A model generated the notes under the pieces. The model ran no database searches. It worked only from the letters and a program-made list of their open reading frames with translations, and was not told where the DNA came from. Made by a program: the position numbers and the translations under genes. Positions 17,801 to 26,115 of a stretch of 35,286 nucleotides of DNA are shown in pieces. The stretch comes from Anaeromyxobacter soli (GTDB taxonomy: Bacteria; Myxococcota; Myxococcia; Myxococcales; Anaeromyxobacteraceae), in NCBI RefSeq assembly GCF_022808855.1, contig NZ_JAKZLF010000044.1:1-35286 (forward strand). Direction: 5' to 3'. Positions within the stretch are counted from its first letter, which is position 1. Each line of letters starts with the position of its first letter.

Positions 17801-20800
17801 GGGCCCGCCGCGGTCGAGGCGGCGATGCTCCTCGAGCCGATCTTCGCGGCCGAGGGCGAGCACGCGAAGGTGATCGAGGTGCTGGAGGCGCGCGCGGCCC
17901 ACCAGACCGAGCCCGCCGCCCGCGCGGCGCTGCTGCGCCGGGTCGCGGCCGTGTACGGCGGTCAGCTCAAGAACGCGGAGATGGCGTTCCTCGCCGCGAG
18001 CCGGGCCCTCGCCGCCGACCCCGACGCGCTCGAGTCGCTCGAGCTCGCCGCGCGGCACGCGGAGGCGGCCGGCCTCGAGGACGAGCTCGGGGCGCTGCTC
18101 CAGGAGCACGCCGATCGCGCGCTCGACCCCGCCGCGCGCGCCGAGTACCAGCGGCGCATCGCGCGGCTCGCGAACGACGATCCGCGCCGCGCCGCCGAGG
18201 CCTGGCAGCGGCTGCTCGACCTCGCGCCGGACGACCGGGAGGCGACCGCGGGGCTCGTCGCCGCCCTCCGCGAGGGGGGAGAGCCCGAGGCGCTGGCGCA
18301 GGCGCTGCGGCGCGCGATCGCCCAGGAGGAGTCGCCCGACGGCCTCGCCGCGCTCCTCGCCGAGCTCGCCGCCGTGCAGGACGAGCGGCTCGGCGACCTC
18401 GCCGGCGCGATCCAGAGCCTGCGCCGGCTGCTGGACGTCGCCCCGCACGACCGGGACGCGCTCGCGCGCATGGACCGGCTCTGCGTCCGGACCGAGCGCT
18501 GGGTGGACCTCGGCGAGGTGCTCGCGCGCGAGATCGACGCCGCGGCCGCCGCCGGCGACGACGCGGCGCTCGTGCCGCTGCGCCAGCGGCTCGCCGAGCT
18601 GAAGGAGACGCGCCTCGTGGACCGGGAGGGCGCGCTCTCCCTCTACGAGGAGGTGCTCGCGGCCCGCCCGGATCACCCGGAGGCGATCGCCCGGCTGGAG
18701 GGGATGCTCCAGAAGGATCCCGCGAACGCGCGCGCGGCGACCATCCTCGAGGGGGCGTACGGCCGCGGCGGCGACTCCGCCAAGCAGGCCGCGGTGCTCG
18801 AGCTGCGCGCCGCGGAGCGGCCGGACCCGCTCGAGCGCAAGGCGCTCTACGTGCAGCTCGCGGAGCTCCGCGAGCGGCAGCTCGGCGACCCGCAGCTCGC
18901 GTTCCTGGCGCTCTGCAAGGCGTTCCGCGAGGACCCTGCCGACGGTGCGCTGCGCGCCCGCATGGACGCGCTCGCCGAGACGAGCGGGCACGACGAGGAG
19001 CTCGCGGCGATCTACGAGGACGAGCTCGACCGGCTCCCGCCGGTGGAGACGGCCCAGGTCGCCCTCCGGCTCGGCGCGCTCTACGAGGAGAAGCTCGCCG
19101 AGCCCTCCCGCGCGGCGGGCTTCTACCGGAAGGCGGTCGCGCTCGACGAGAGCTCCGCGGCGCAGGCGCTGCCCGCCCTCGAGCGGCTCTTCCAGCGGCT
19201 CGAGCAGTGGGAGGACCTCGCCGACGTGCTCGCGCAGCGCGCCCACGTCGCGCAGGGGGCGGACCGGGTGCAGACCCTGTTCCGGCTCGGCCAGCTGTGC
19301 GAGGAGCGGCTCGCCGCGCCGGACCGCGCCGCCGAGGCCTACGAGGCCGCGGCCGCGGCCGACCCGCGCCACGTCGCCTCGCTCCGCGCCCTCGAGGAGC
19401 TCTACGAGGCGGCCGGCCGGCGCGAGGACCTCTTCCGGAACCTCGCCGCGCAGCGGGTGGCGCCCGGCGACGCCGCGGCGCGCGAGCGCGTGCTCGCCAA
19501 GATGGCCGCGCTGGCGGCCGACCTCGGCCACCTCGACGAGTCGGTCGCGCTCTGGAAGGAGCTCCTCGCCGCGCGGCCGCGCCACGACGGCGCGCTCGCC
19601 GCGCTCGAGGACCTCTACGAGCGGCTCGAGCGCTGGCAGGACCTCGCCCAGCACCTGCGCCTGCGCGTGCAGGCCACCGTGGACCGGCGGGAGATCGCCC
19701 GGCTGAACGACAAGCTCGGGGCGATCCTCGGCTCGCGCCTCGGCGACCTCGCGCAGGCGACCCAGTCGTACAAGGCGGTGCTCGACTCGGATCCGAAGAA
19801 CCGCCGGGCGCTCGAGGCGCTGCGCGACATCCACGCGGCGCAGGGCGACGTGGAGGCGCTCGCAGGCGTCTACCGCCGCCTCGTGCCGGTGCAGGAGGAC
19901 GCGGCGGGCGTGAAGCGCGTGCGCCTCGAGCTCGCCGAGGTGCTGCTCCGCGCCGGCAACAAGCGCGAGGCCATCGAGCAGGCGAAGCTCGCGTTCGACA
20001 TCGAGCCGCACGGGGCCGACGAGCTGGTGCGGATCGAGGAGGTGTTCCGGGCGGCCGGCGCAGCCGCCGAGGGCGTGCGGGCGGCGGAGGCCCGCGCGGC
20101 GCTCCTCGCCGCGCAGGGCGGGCCCGCCGAGGCGATCCCGGCCTGGCTGGCGGTGGCCGAGCTCTGGAAGCAGCAGCGTCGCCCGGACGCCGCCGCCTCG
20201 GCGCTCGACAAGGTGCTCGAGCTCGACCCGGCCAACCGGACCGCCTACGACGCGCTGCGCGCCATCCACCAGGCGGCCGGCAACTGGCGCGCGTTCACGC
20301 GGGCCTGCGACGTCTTCGCCCCCAACGTGGTCGATCCCGCCGAGAAGGTCGCGCTCCTGAAGGAGGTCGCGGGCGTCCACGAGAAGAAGCTCGGCCAGAA
20401 GGAGATGGCCTTCCTCTCCTGGTGCCGCGCGCTCGGGGAGGCGCCCGGCGACGCCGAGGCGCTCGAGGCGGCGGAGCGGCTCGCCGACGAGACCGAGGCG
20501 CACGAGGAGCTCGCCGGGGTGCTCGAGCAGGTCTCCGAGGAGGCGCGCGGGATCGTGCGCGCGCGGCTCATGCTCCGGCTCGGCAAGCTGCGCGACGAGC
20601 GGCTCGACGACCTGGAGGGCGCGGAGGCCGCCTTCCGCCGCGCGCTGGAGGCGGATCCGGCGAGCCCGGAGGCCCTCGAGGCGCTCACCGAGCTCTTCAA
20701 GCGGCGCGGCCGCGTGCGCGACCTCGTCATCACCCTCGAGCAGAAGCTCGAGGCGGCGGCGGGGCTCGAGGAGAAGAAGGCGACCCTGCTCGAGGTCGCG

Positions 20801-23800
20801 AAGATCTACGACGGCGAGCTCGGCGACGTGGACGAGGCGGTGGGCGCGCTCCGGCGCGTCCTCGAGCTGGACGGCGCGGACGCGCTCGCGCTCGAGGCGC
20901 TCTCCGGCCTCTACCGGCGCGAGCAGCGCTGGGCGGACCTCGCGGGCGTGCTCTCCCGCGCGCGCGACCTCGCGCCGGACGACGCGCAGCGGATCGCGTT
21001 CCAGCTCCAGATCGCCGCGCTCTACGAGAACGAGATCGGCGACGACGAGGCGGCGGTCGAGGCGTACCGGACCGTCCTCGGGCTCGACGACCGGAGCGCG
21101 GGCGCGCTCGCCGGCCTCGAGCGGCTCTACACGAAGCTCGACCGCTTCGCCGAGCTGAACCGGGTCTACGAGCGGCAGATCGCGCTGGCCGAGGACCCGC
21201 GCGAGCGGGTGCGGATCCTCGCGAAGAGCGCGGGGATCCACGAGGAGAAGCTGCACGACCCGCGCGCCGCCATCGAGAAGGAGGAGGCCATCCTCCGCGT
21301 GGACGGCGGCAACCTCGCCGCCGTGAAGGGGCTCGAGCGGCTCTACCGCGACGAGGGGCTCTGGGACCGGCTCATCAGCGTCATGCAGCACCACCTGTCG
21401 CTCGTGACCGACCGGCGCGAGCAGGTCGCCCTCGAGGTCGCCATCGGCGAGGTGTGGTGGAAGGAGATGTCCCGCGTCGACCGCGCGGAGGCGATCTTCA
21501 ACCACGCCCTGCAGCTCGACCCGGACTCGCGCGAGGCCGTCTCCGCGCTCGGCCGGCTGTACGAGCGGAGCGGCAACTGGAACCTGGCCCTCGACATGCT
21601 GCGCCGGGAGGCCCGCATCGCCGGCGGCGCCCGGGACGCGGTCGAGATCCACGTCCGCATCGGCGCCATCCACGAGGACATGCTCATGGACGCGGCGGGC
21701 GCGAAGGAGGCGTACGCGCGCGCGCTGCAGCTCGACCCGGGCTGCCTGCCCGCCCTCCGCGCGCTGAAGGGGATCGCCGAGCGCGAGCGGGATCGCGACC
21801 GGTTCCTGGAGATGCTCCTCGAGGAGGCCCGCTACACGCCGGACGCTGCGGAGAAGACCGGCCTCTACGCGTCGGCGGGCCGAATCTACCACGAGGAGCG
21901 CGACGACCGCGATCAGGCGGCGCGCTACTACGAGGAGGCGCTGAAGCGCACCGCGGGCTTCCCCGACGCGGCGCGGCCGCTCGCGGACATCTACGTCGCG
22001 CAGGCGCGCTGGCCGGACGCGGAGCGCGTGCTCGACGGGGTGGTGGAGGCGCTCGCGCTCGAGGGCGATCCGAAGGAGCTCTGCCGGCAGTCCTACCGCC
22101 AGGGCTACGTCGCCGAGAAGCTCGGCAAGCGCGACAAGGCGCTCGCGTGCTACCGCCGGGCCTACGAGCTCGACTCGACCTACCTGCCCGCGCTCGAGGG
22201 GCTCGGGAACCTGCTCGTCGCCGAGCAGCAGTGGGAGGAGGCGCTCCGGATCTTCACGACCGTGATCGTGCACCACCGCGACGCGCTCACCGATCTCGAG
22301 GTCGTCGAGACGCACTGGCAGATCGGCGAGATCGCCGGGAAGCTCGGGCAGACCGAGCGCGCCGCGAACGCCTACAAGAAGGCGCTCGAGATCGACGCGA
22401 ACAACGAGCCGTCGCGCAAGAGCCTCGTCGCCGCCCTGGAGGCGATGGGCGACGTGGAGGGCGCGGTGGAGCAGCGGCAGCGGCTCCTGCCCCTCCTCGA
22501 GGGACCGGCCAAGCTCGCGAACCTCGTCGCCATCGGCGAGGCCTGTCGCGACAGGCTCAAGGATCCCTACCAGGCGATCGACGCGTTCCTCGCCGCCTCG
22601 AAGCTCGATCCCACCGCGCTCCCGGTGACCGAGGCGCTCCTCGGCCTCTACCGCGAGACGCGCCAGGGCCAGAAGTCCGCCGACGTGCTCGCGCAGATCA
22701 TCGCCCGGCCGGAGGTCCAGGCCGATCCGGTCCGCGCGGCGCGGCTGCACGCCGCGCTCGCCGACGTCCTGCAGGACGAGGTGAAGGACGAGACCGCGGC
22801 GGTCGCGGAGCTCGAGAAGGCGCTCGATCGGAACCCGCGCCTCGTCCAGGCGTTCGCGAAGATCGAGGAGATCCTCACGAAGGGGAAGCGCTGGACCGAC
22901 CTCGAGCAGGCGTACGTGCGGATGATCCAGCGGCTCCCGAAGACGCCCGACGTCGCGCAGGCGCGCGTCGCGCTGTGGCGGACGCTCGGCGATCTCTACC
23001 GCGACGTGCTCCGCAACGAGGACGGCGCCCGCACCGCCTACGGCGTCGTCGCGCGCTCGGACACGGAGGACGCGGCCGCGCTCGAGGCCTACGCCGATCT
23101 CGCCGCGAAGAAGCCCGGCGAGGAGGCCGGCGCGATCGCCGCCTACCGGCAGCTCGTGAAGCTCGGGGCGAAGCCGCAGAAGGCGGCCTCCGCGCTCGTC
23201 TCGCTCCACGCCGCCCGCAAGCAGTACGACCTCGCCTACGGCGCGGCGCAGGTGCGAGTCCACCTCCTGGGCGGCGCGAGCGGCGACGAGGTCCAGGTGG
23301 TCGGCCGCCTCAAGAAGTTCGCGCGCGATCAGGCGAGCCGGCCGCTCGACGACGCGCTCTGGGCGCTCCTCCTCCACGAGCGCGTGAAGGGGCCGCTCGC
23401 CGACATCATGACGCTGCTCGCGCTGCACGCCCGCGGGATGTTCGTCCAGCGCGAGAAGGACCTCGGGATCACGCCGAAGAAGGACGAGCTCGACGTGCGC
23501 GGCTCGATGCTCTTCTTCGCGAACATGTTCAAGTACGTGGAGCGCACCCTCGGCTTCGAGGGGCGGCTGCGGCTCTTTCGCAAGGACGACGTCCCGCAGC
23601 GGCTGCAGCTCGTGCCCACGGAGCCGGCGGGCCTCGTGGCCTCGGAGGACATGTTCCGGGAGCGGCCCAAGAAGGAGCTCTGGTTCGCGATCGCGAAGGC
23701 GATGGCGTTCGCGCGCCCGGAGCTCCTGCTCGCCCGGCTCATGCCGCACGACCAGCTCGACCTCGTCTTCCAGGCGGCCTGCTCGGTGGGGAGCTCCCGG

Positions 23801-24157
23801 TTCGTCGTCACGGCGGATCCGCACCTCGTCGAGAAGCTCAAGCGCGAGCTCGAGCGCACGCTGCCCGAGAACGTCACCAAGAACACCCTGAAGCTCCTCG
23901 CCCGGAGCTACTGCGACCTGCAGCACCCGGGCGACGTCCGGGCCTACCTCGACGGCGCGGAGCTGACCTCGAACCGGGTGGCCACGCTCGTGGCGGGCGA
24001 CCTCGACGTGGTCCGCCGGGCGGTGGTCGCCGAGAAGCCCCAGGTTTCGAAGCTGAGGGAGGAGACGCGCCTCCGCGACCTCGCGGGGTTCTGCGTCTCC
24101 GAGGAGTACGGCACGCTCCGGGAGAAGCTCGGGGTGTCTTGCGTGGTGCCGGCGTGA
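11873..24157 (+). CDS. gltI: Giant TPR protein, GltI/AgmK-like gliding motility component
   Basis: One open frame of 4,094 residues with no signal peptide or membrane segment, so probably cytoplasmic. Nearly all of it is TPR-like helical hairpins with the pattern A-x-AY-x-x-AL-x-x-DP-x-x-x-AL-x-x-L-x-x-L-x-x-x-x-x-W-x-x-L. Sampled units repeat about every 72 residues, that is two TPRs. The first about 1,860 residues are very Ala/Arg-rich; later units hold more Lys and Tyr. The last about 290 residues (from about 3,800) are not TPR: a separate domain with RGSMLFFANMFKYVER and FARPELLLARL. In Myxococcus xanthus the giant TPR protein GltI (AgmK) is encoded beside GltJ (AgmX), and a GltJ homologue follows here. 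The TTG at 11873 lies downstream of the promoter; the ribosome site is weak. The symbol rests on size, architecture and neighbour. Confidence 0.78.
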   Translation: MSASSLDEQIRSHLETLEAAPGDPAAFEALEALYEQDARWEDLVSLYEGRARLVPEPGAPLLAKAAALATTKLRNVARAEELYQQLLRADPAEPGALAALTQLLEDRQDWPALAAVLERAAGAAEPAEAARLTLRLGVLHEERLGRRDRAALLYARACRQDPRLAEARARGVAGFAALRHFAQAKRLLDEARDAGADGPTLAAEYALLAARLVDEPLEHGLATDAVIEAMALDRAAPGGPEIRERLRAFPRAWRDEARTLEARVPKARDRREAAALQLRLAQLHLAYDPEGVKRALERLDRAWALLPGDPAALDLLARVHAEKGDHRAHADALARLATKTRDRAALVALHLEMARVDVIRFADAESALDALGKALALDPACEAAALQAFEHHADAGRFEEALATLERHLAAAPPKAAHAPLRVRAAQLARERLEDPARARRHLEAALRADPGHAPAAAALAPLLADAGEWTALAQVLEASVGLERDRAERIRLLERLADVQQERLGRPKDALRTLSRALALDPSRAATRKAMEGAAARADAYLDLVRAYRAAASAVQDDLRARKTLLRRVAEILDRDLGKPEEAVGAWRALSELDLEDRGATAALEACMARAGQQVELAQELEQRRDAAAGDERRALSARLGALWLDAAQPERAAAAWRDALAAGEDDAGLWGLHAALEAVGTPAAAEERASVLGRLAARKQGAERAALEIARAELLADPLGRHAEAAEVALAVLSAGGLGPAQQADAIALLERLLERGAEPLRIAQALAPAYAAAGDVGRQAAALERIAQALPGTDSRERARHLLDASALRAERLGDARGALSAALAAVRACPQHGEARRRAEVLAAGVGAERELFEVLVEAAGKLAGRPEEELPLRLRAAAIAEEDLGAFDDAARELRRALELAPEDPAVLAALTRAALAGERWTDAAALLQDRAGRAAGPERAALLAQRAAVLHDGLGDPAAAAAALREALAIAPEDGRARLLGRLAAALGAAGDAAGRAEALAELSRTAADPAEAARAALESARIQDDLGDAPAAAERLGAALAAKPDDPAMLAALEAHLDGTSPAAVAAAARALARHPDPRRRARAHEAEARFAADPAARAAAWRAAARVHDQELHQVSLAFLAMAEAVRAAPADAAHRAELRRLAAEAQEQEACARVYDAIGESAPPELRAAIFRERAELADGRKDPDRAAEGWSRLLAAAPGDREALSALRRLHRSRERWGELADVCAEIARRATDPAAREDALREEAAVAEGKLGDPDRAAAAWSGVAALAPEDAEAGAALERLHERLDRPADLAAALERRLARGFDPEAAARLAELRRTRLDDPAGALELHGELLRRDPARIASRDAIVALAATPGEVGRDALDLADAALTQAGEHAQRIAAREGRLAAIQDPAERAGLLAEIRAVMERDLGEPAMAFVAACRAFSEGGGARAGVAEDLERLARATGNEDALCDVWEEAARSEAPDEGLALRRKAARLRTEHGGGAPAIQAWRGVLESVTDDAEALEALEALYAAARSASELLELARRRAALAEGPERAEHLLHAARVAEELGDPAAALEAYRAARAEAPADVAALEGLERLLPRGDAEWLEVVAALAHGAAGDPGRRVPLLLKRAAALEAGADARPAIEAYADVLAERPRDPGAVAGLERLLARPDARGDAARVLEDVHRAAGDARKLAALLEVRLETSDDAERVPLLAEIAALQERLGDRGRAFGAKLRELQGALRRGADAPGARAELERLAAATGAWEELAGAFEDALGTPGLSPQVSLELERRLAVISADRLGRPDAAARWYEKIAEVAPSAEVLGALARVYRKLGAHRELARTLGRLADVAPAAVARKELLLEVAKIMAEQLSDRDGAVAAYRKILSVDPEDPNALRLLGKLLGAAERWDELATVLSREVAVADRQPNLVAEAAELRYRLGRIRHQRLSDADGALDCYRAVLEKVPRHPAALAALEDLARGSGPAAVEAAMLLEPIFAAEGEHAKVIEVLEARAAHQTEPAARAALLRRVAAVYGGQLKNAEMAFLAASRALAADPDALESLELAARHAEAAGLEDELGALLQEHADRALDPAARAEYQRRIARLANDDPRRAAEAWQRLLDLAPDDREATAGLVAALREGGEPEALAQALRRAIAQEESPDGLAALLAELAAVQDERLGDLAGAIQSLRRLLDVAPHDRDALARMDRLCVRTERWVDLGEVLAREIDAAAAAGDDAALVPLRQRLAELKETRLVDREGALSLYEEVLAARPDHPEAIARLEGMLQKDPANARAATILEGAYGRGGDSAKQAAVLELRAAERPDPLERKALYVQLAELRERQLGDPQLAFLALCKAFREDPADGALRARMDALAETSGHDEELAAIYEDELDRLPPVETAQVALRLGALYEEKLAEPSRAAGFYRKAVALDESSAAQALPALERLFQRLEQWEDLADVLAQRAHVAQGADRVQTLFRLGQLCEERLAAPDRAAEAYEAAAAADPRHVASLRALEELYEAAGRREDLFRNLAAQRVAPGDAAARERVLAKMAALAADLGHLDESVALWKELLAARPRHDGALAALEDLYERLERWQDLAQHLRLRVQATVDRREIARLNDKLGAILGSRLGDLAQATQSYKAVLDSDPKNRRALEALRDIHAAQGDVEALAGVYRRLVPVQEDAAGVKRVRLELAEVLLRAGNKREAIEQAKLAFDIEPHGADELVRIEEVFRAAGAAAEGVRAAEARAALLAAQGGPAEAIPAWLAVAELWKQQRRPDAAASALDKVLELDPANRTAYDALRAIHQAAGNWRAFTRACDVFAPNVVDPAEKVALLKEVAGVHEKKLGQKEMAFLSWCRALGEAPGDAEALEAAERLADETEAHEELAGVLEQVSEEARGIVRARLMLRLGKLRDERLDDLEGAEAAFRRALEADPASPEALEALTELFKRRGRVRDLVITLEQKLEAAAGLEEKKATLLEVAKIYDGELGDVDEAVGALRRVLELDGADALALEALSGLYRREQRWADLAGVLSRARDLAPDDAQRIAFQLQIAALYENEIGDDEAAVEAYRTVLGLDDRSAGALAGLERLYTKLDRFAELNRVYERQIALAEDPRERVRILAKSAGIHEEKLHDPRAAIEKEEAILRVDGGNLAAVKGLERLYRDEGLWDRLISVMQHHLSLVTDRREQVALEVAIGEVWWKEMSRVDRAEAIFNHALQLDPDSREAVSALGRLYERSGNWNLALDMLRREARIAGGARDAVEIHVRIGAIHEDMLMDAAGAKEAYARALQLDPGCLPALRALKGIAERERDRDRFLEMLLEEARYTPDAAEKTGLYASAGRIYHEERDDRDQAARYYEEALKRTAGFPDAARPLADIYVAQARWPDAERVLDGVVEALALEGDPKELCRQSYRQGYVAEKLGKRDKALACYRRAYELDSTYLPALEGLGNLLVAEQQWEEALRIFTTVIVHHRDALTDLEVVETHWQIGEIAGKLGQTERAANAYKKALEIDANNEPSRKSLVAALEAMGDVEGAVEQRQRLLPLLEGPAKLANLVAIGEACRDRLKDPYQAIDAFLAASKLDPTALPVTEALLGLYRETRQGQKSADVLAQIIARPEVQADPVRAARLHAALADVLQDEVKDETAAVAELEKALDRNPRLVQAFAKIEEILTKGKRWTDLEQAYVRMIQRLPKTPDVAQARVALWRTLGDLYRDVLRNEDGARTAYGVVARSDTEDAAALEAYADLAAKKPGEEAGAIAAYRQLVKLGAKPQKAASALVSLHAARKQYDLAYGAAQVRVHLLGGASGDEVQVVGRLKKFARDQASRPLDDALWALLLHERVKGPLADIMTLLALHARGMFVQREKDLGITPKKDELDVRGSMLFFANMFKYVERTLGFEGRLRLFRKDDVPQRLQLVPTEPAGLVASEDMFRERPKKELWFAIAKAMAFARPELLLARLMPHDQLDLVFQAACSVGSSRFVVTADPHLVEKLKRELERTLPENVTKNTLKLLARSYCDLQHPGDVRAYLDGAELTSNRVATLVAGDLDVVRRAVVAEKPQVSKLREETRLRDLAGFCVSEEYGTLREKLGVSCVVPA
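11930..23270 (+). repeat. Long array of TPR-coding units (~216-bp period)
   Basis: At protein level, units aligned on the DP-x-x-x-AL motif repeat every 72 residues in the samples I counted (for example from ALEADP to VLELDG, about 20,650-20,865, and from AVALDE to AAAADP, about 19,135-19,350). If this held throughout there would be about 50 double-TPR units; I did not count them all. DNA identity between units looks low, so the array is old. Confidence 0.7.
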
Positions 24158-24168
24158 GGTCCCGCTCC

Positions 24169-24198
24169 TTGACGCTGGACGCTACCCAAACCTAGGAT
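24169..24198 (+). promoter_or_regulatory. Possible sigma-70 promoter of gltJ
   Basis: TTGACG (24169-24174), an 18-base spacer and TAGGAT (24193-24198) lie in the 57-base gap between gltI and gltJ. Transcription would begin about 10 bases before the ATG at 24215, so the message would be nearly leaderless. The -35 and the spacing match those of the gltI promoter; the -10 is weaker. gltJ could also be read through from gltI. Confidence 0.42.
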
Positions 24199-24214
24199 CG
24201 ACGCGGGCTTACCC

Positions 24215-25954
24215 ATGAAATTCACCTGCGACAGCTGCAGCGCGCAGTACATGATCTCGGACGAGAAGGTCGGGCCGTCCGGGGTGAAGGTCCGTTGCAA
24301 GAAGTGCGGGACCGTCATCCACGTCCGCCGCCCCGCGGAGGAGCCCGCGGTCGCGCCCGCCGCGTCCGCCCCCATCCCCAGCGGCGGCCTCGACGTCGAG
24401 CTCGGCAACGCGTTCGACAACGCCTTCGGGGACGCGCCCGCGCGCAAGCCCGAGCCCGCGCCCGACCTCTCGGCCACGCAGGCGATGGGCGACGAGGACG
24501 CCGCACGCATCGCGGCGGCCCCGGCGCCCTCGACCGAGTGGTACGTCGCGATCGGGCAGGCGCAGGTCGGCCCGCTGCCGATCGCCGAGGTGAAGCGCAA
24601 GTGGGAGGGCGGCGACGTCGGCCCCGACTCGCTCGTGTGGCGTCCGGGGATGGGCGACTGGCAGCCGCTCTCCAGCGTCGCGGAGCTCGCGGCGCAGCTC
24701 GCGCCCGTGCCGCAGGGGAGGGGGTCCCGCCCCGTCGAGCCGCGCCCGGAGGCCTCGCGCGGCGACTTCGCCGCGCAGCCGGGGGCGGACGTCTCCTGGA
24801 AGCCGGTGGCGGCCTCCGCCCTGGCCGCCCTCGCGAGCGAGGAGATCGCCTCGAGCGGCGCGCCGGCGCAGAAGGCCGAGCCGAGGTCCCTCGGCGGCGT
24901 GAAGTCGCTCGTCGACGCGCTGCCGGAGGGCGGCGGGGTGGATCCGACCGGCGCGATCCCGCTCCCCATCAAGGGGCTCGAGAAGACCGAGGAGAAGAAG
25001 ATCGAGCGCCGCTCGTCGGTGGCGCGCGGCGCCGAGGAGGCGCGCAGCCGCCGCAGCATCTCGCGCGCGGTCGGGGTCGGCGTGACCGCCGTGGCGCTCC
25101 TCGTCGCGGCCGGCGCTGCCGGCGTCGTCTGGTACACGAACAAGCAGCTCGAGCGCGTCCCGGCCGTCGCGGCCGTGCCCGCTCCCTCGCCTGCGCCCGC
25201 CCCTGCGAGCGCGCAGCCCGCCTCCGTGCAGCAGCAGGCGCCCGCACCGGCCGCCCCTGCGAGCGCCGGCGCGCCCGTCGCCCCTCCGCCGGGCGCGGTG
25301 GCGAGCGCCCCGGCCCCGGCCCCCGGGCCGGCGACCGAGCCCTCCACCGCGGCCACCGTTCCGCCCCCGGCAGCGGCGCCAGCGCCGCAGAAGCCGGCCG
25401 AGCCCGCGCGCGCCGCCGCCAAGCCTCCGCGCGAGGAGCCCGCCCGCGCCGTGCGGCGCGAGCCCGCGCCGCGGCCGCGCGAGACGCGCGTCGCCCAGGC
25501 GACGCCGCCGCCCCCGGCGCCGAGCCCTGCGCCCGCACCTGCCCCGGCCCGCAAGAAGGACGTCCTCGACTTCGAGTCGAACGACGCGGCGCTCGACGAC
25601 GCGCTGGGCGGCGGCTCGGGCTCCGCCCGCCGGTCCGTCTACGTCCCGCCGCGCCCCGGCGGCGAGGTGCCCGCGAAGCTGAGCTCGGGGCAGATCAACG
25701 AGTCGGTCGCGCAGCGGATGGACGGCCTCCAGCGCTGCATGTCGGAGCAGAAGGCGCGCGACGCCGAGGCCACCGGCACGCTCAGGATGCGCTGGATCAT
25801 CAACGCGGACGGCTCGGTGCGCGAGGTGAAGTGCCTCACGCCCGAGTTCGCGAGCGGTCAGTTCGCCCAGTGCCTCGCGGGCGTCGTGAAGAGCATCAAG
25901 TTCCCGCGCTCCACGACGACCGGCCAGGAGGTCACCTTCCCGTTCCGGTTCTGA
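24215..25954 (+). CDS. gltJ: GltJ/AgmX-like gliding motility protein (zinc ribbon, GYF, TM, TonB-like C-terminus)
   Basis: A 579-residue single-pass inner-membrane protein. The N-terminus is a zinc ribbon with CxxC pairs at 5/8 and 28/31 (MJ0042/AgmX type). A GYF_2 domain follows (108-158; WYVAIGQAQVGPL, VWRPGMGDWQPL). A hydrophobic segment lies at about 285-307, then a long Pro/Ala-rich linker spans the periplasm, and a TonB-like C-terminal domain with two Cys follows (about 489-579; GTLRMRWIINADGSVREVKC, ending VTFPFRF). This is the layout of M. xanthus GltJ (AgmX). There the cytoplasmic zinc-ribbon and GYF parts are reported to meet the MglA polarity switch, while the periplasmic part links to the outer-membrane Glt complex. 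ATG 24215 starts exactly at the conserved MKFTCDSC. It follows gltI by 57 bases. The other core glt genes are not in this window. Confidence 0.88.
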   Translation: MKFTCDSCSAQYMISDEKVGPSGVKVRCKKCGTVIHVRRPAEEPAVAPAASAPIPSGGLDVELGNAFDNAFGDAPARKPEPAPDLSATQAMGDEDAARIAAAPAPSTEWYVAIGQAQVGPLPIAEVKRKWEGGDVGPDSLVWRPGMGDWQPLSSVAELAAQLAPVPQGRGSRPVEPRPEASRGDFAAQPGADVSWKPVAASALAALASEEIASSGAPAQKAEPRSLGGVKSLVDALPEGGGVDPTGAIPLPIKGLEKTEEKKIERRSSVARGAEEARSRRSISRAVGVGVTAVALLVAAGAAGVVWYTNKQLERVPAVAAVPAPSPAPAPASAQPASVQQQAPAPAAPASAGAPVAPPPGAVASAPAPAPGPATEPSTAATVPPPAAAPAPQKPAEPARAAAKPPREEPARAVRREPAPRPRETRVAQATPPPPAPSPAPAPAPARKKDVLDFESNDAALDDALGGGSGSARRSVYVPPRPGGEVPAKLSSGQINESVAQRMDGLQRCMSEQKARDAEATGTLRMRWIINADGSVREVKCLTPEFASGQFAQCLAGVVKSIKFPRSTTTGQEVTFPFRF

Positions 25955-26115
25955 TCCCGGCCCGTCGCCGCGGGCGGCGCGTCGCGCGCCCCCGCGGCAC
26001 GACGCCGCGCCGCCCACCGCGAACGAGCGGGCGGGCGATCGGACGGCCCGCCGGGTCGGCTTGACCGGAGGGCGCGCCGCTGCCACTGTCCCGCGGACCC
26101 CGAGGACGAGGAGAG

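Noticed and set aside
10742-23926. A 4,394-codon open frame on the minus strand opposite gltI
   Set aside because: It mirrors gltI. With nearly all third codon positions G or C, antisense stops (TTA, CTA, TCA on the sense strand) are rare. The translation is Arg/Glu/Leu-rich low-complexity sequence with no domain.
17578-24195. A 2,205-codon plus-strand frame overlapping gltI
   Set aside because: Arg/Gly/Ala-rich translation typical of a +1 shadow frame in G+C-rich DNA. The gltI frame carries the TPR motifs.
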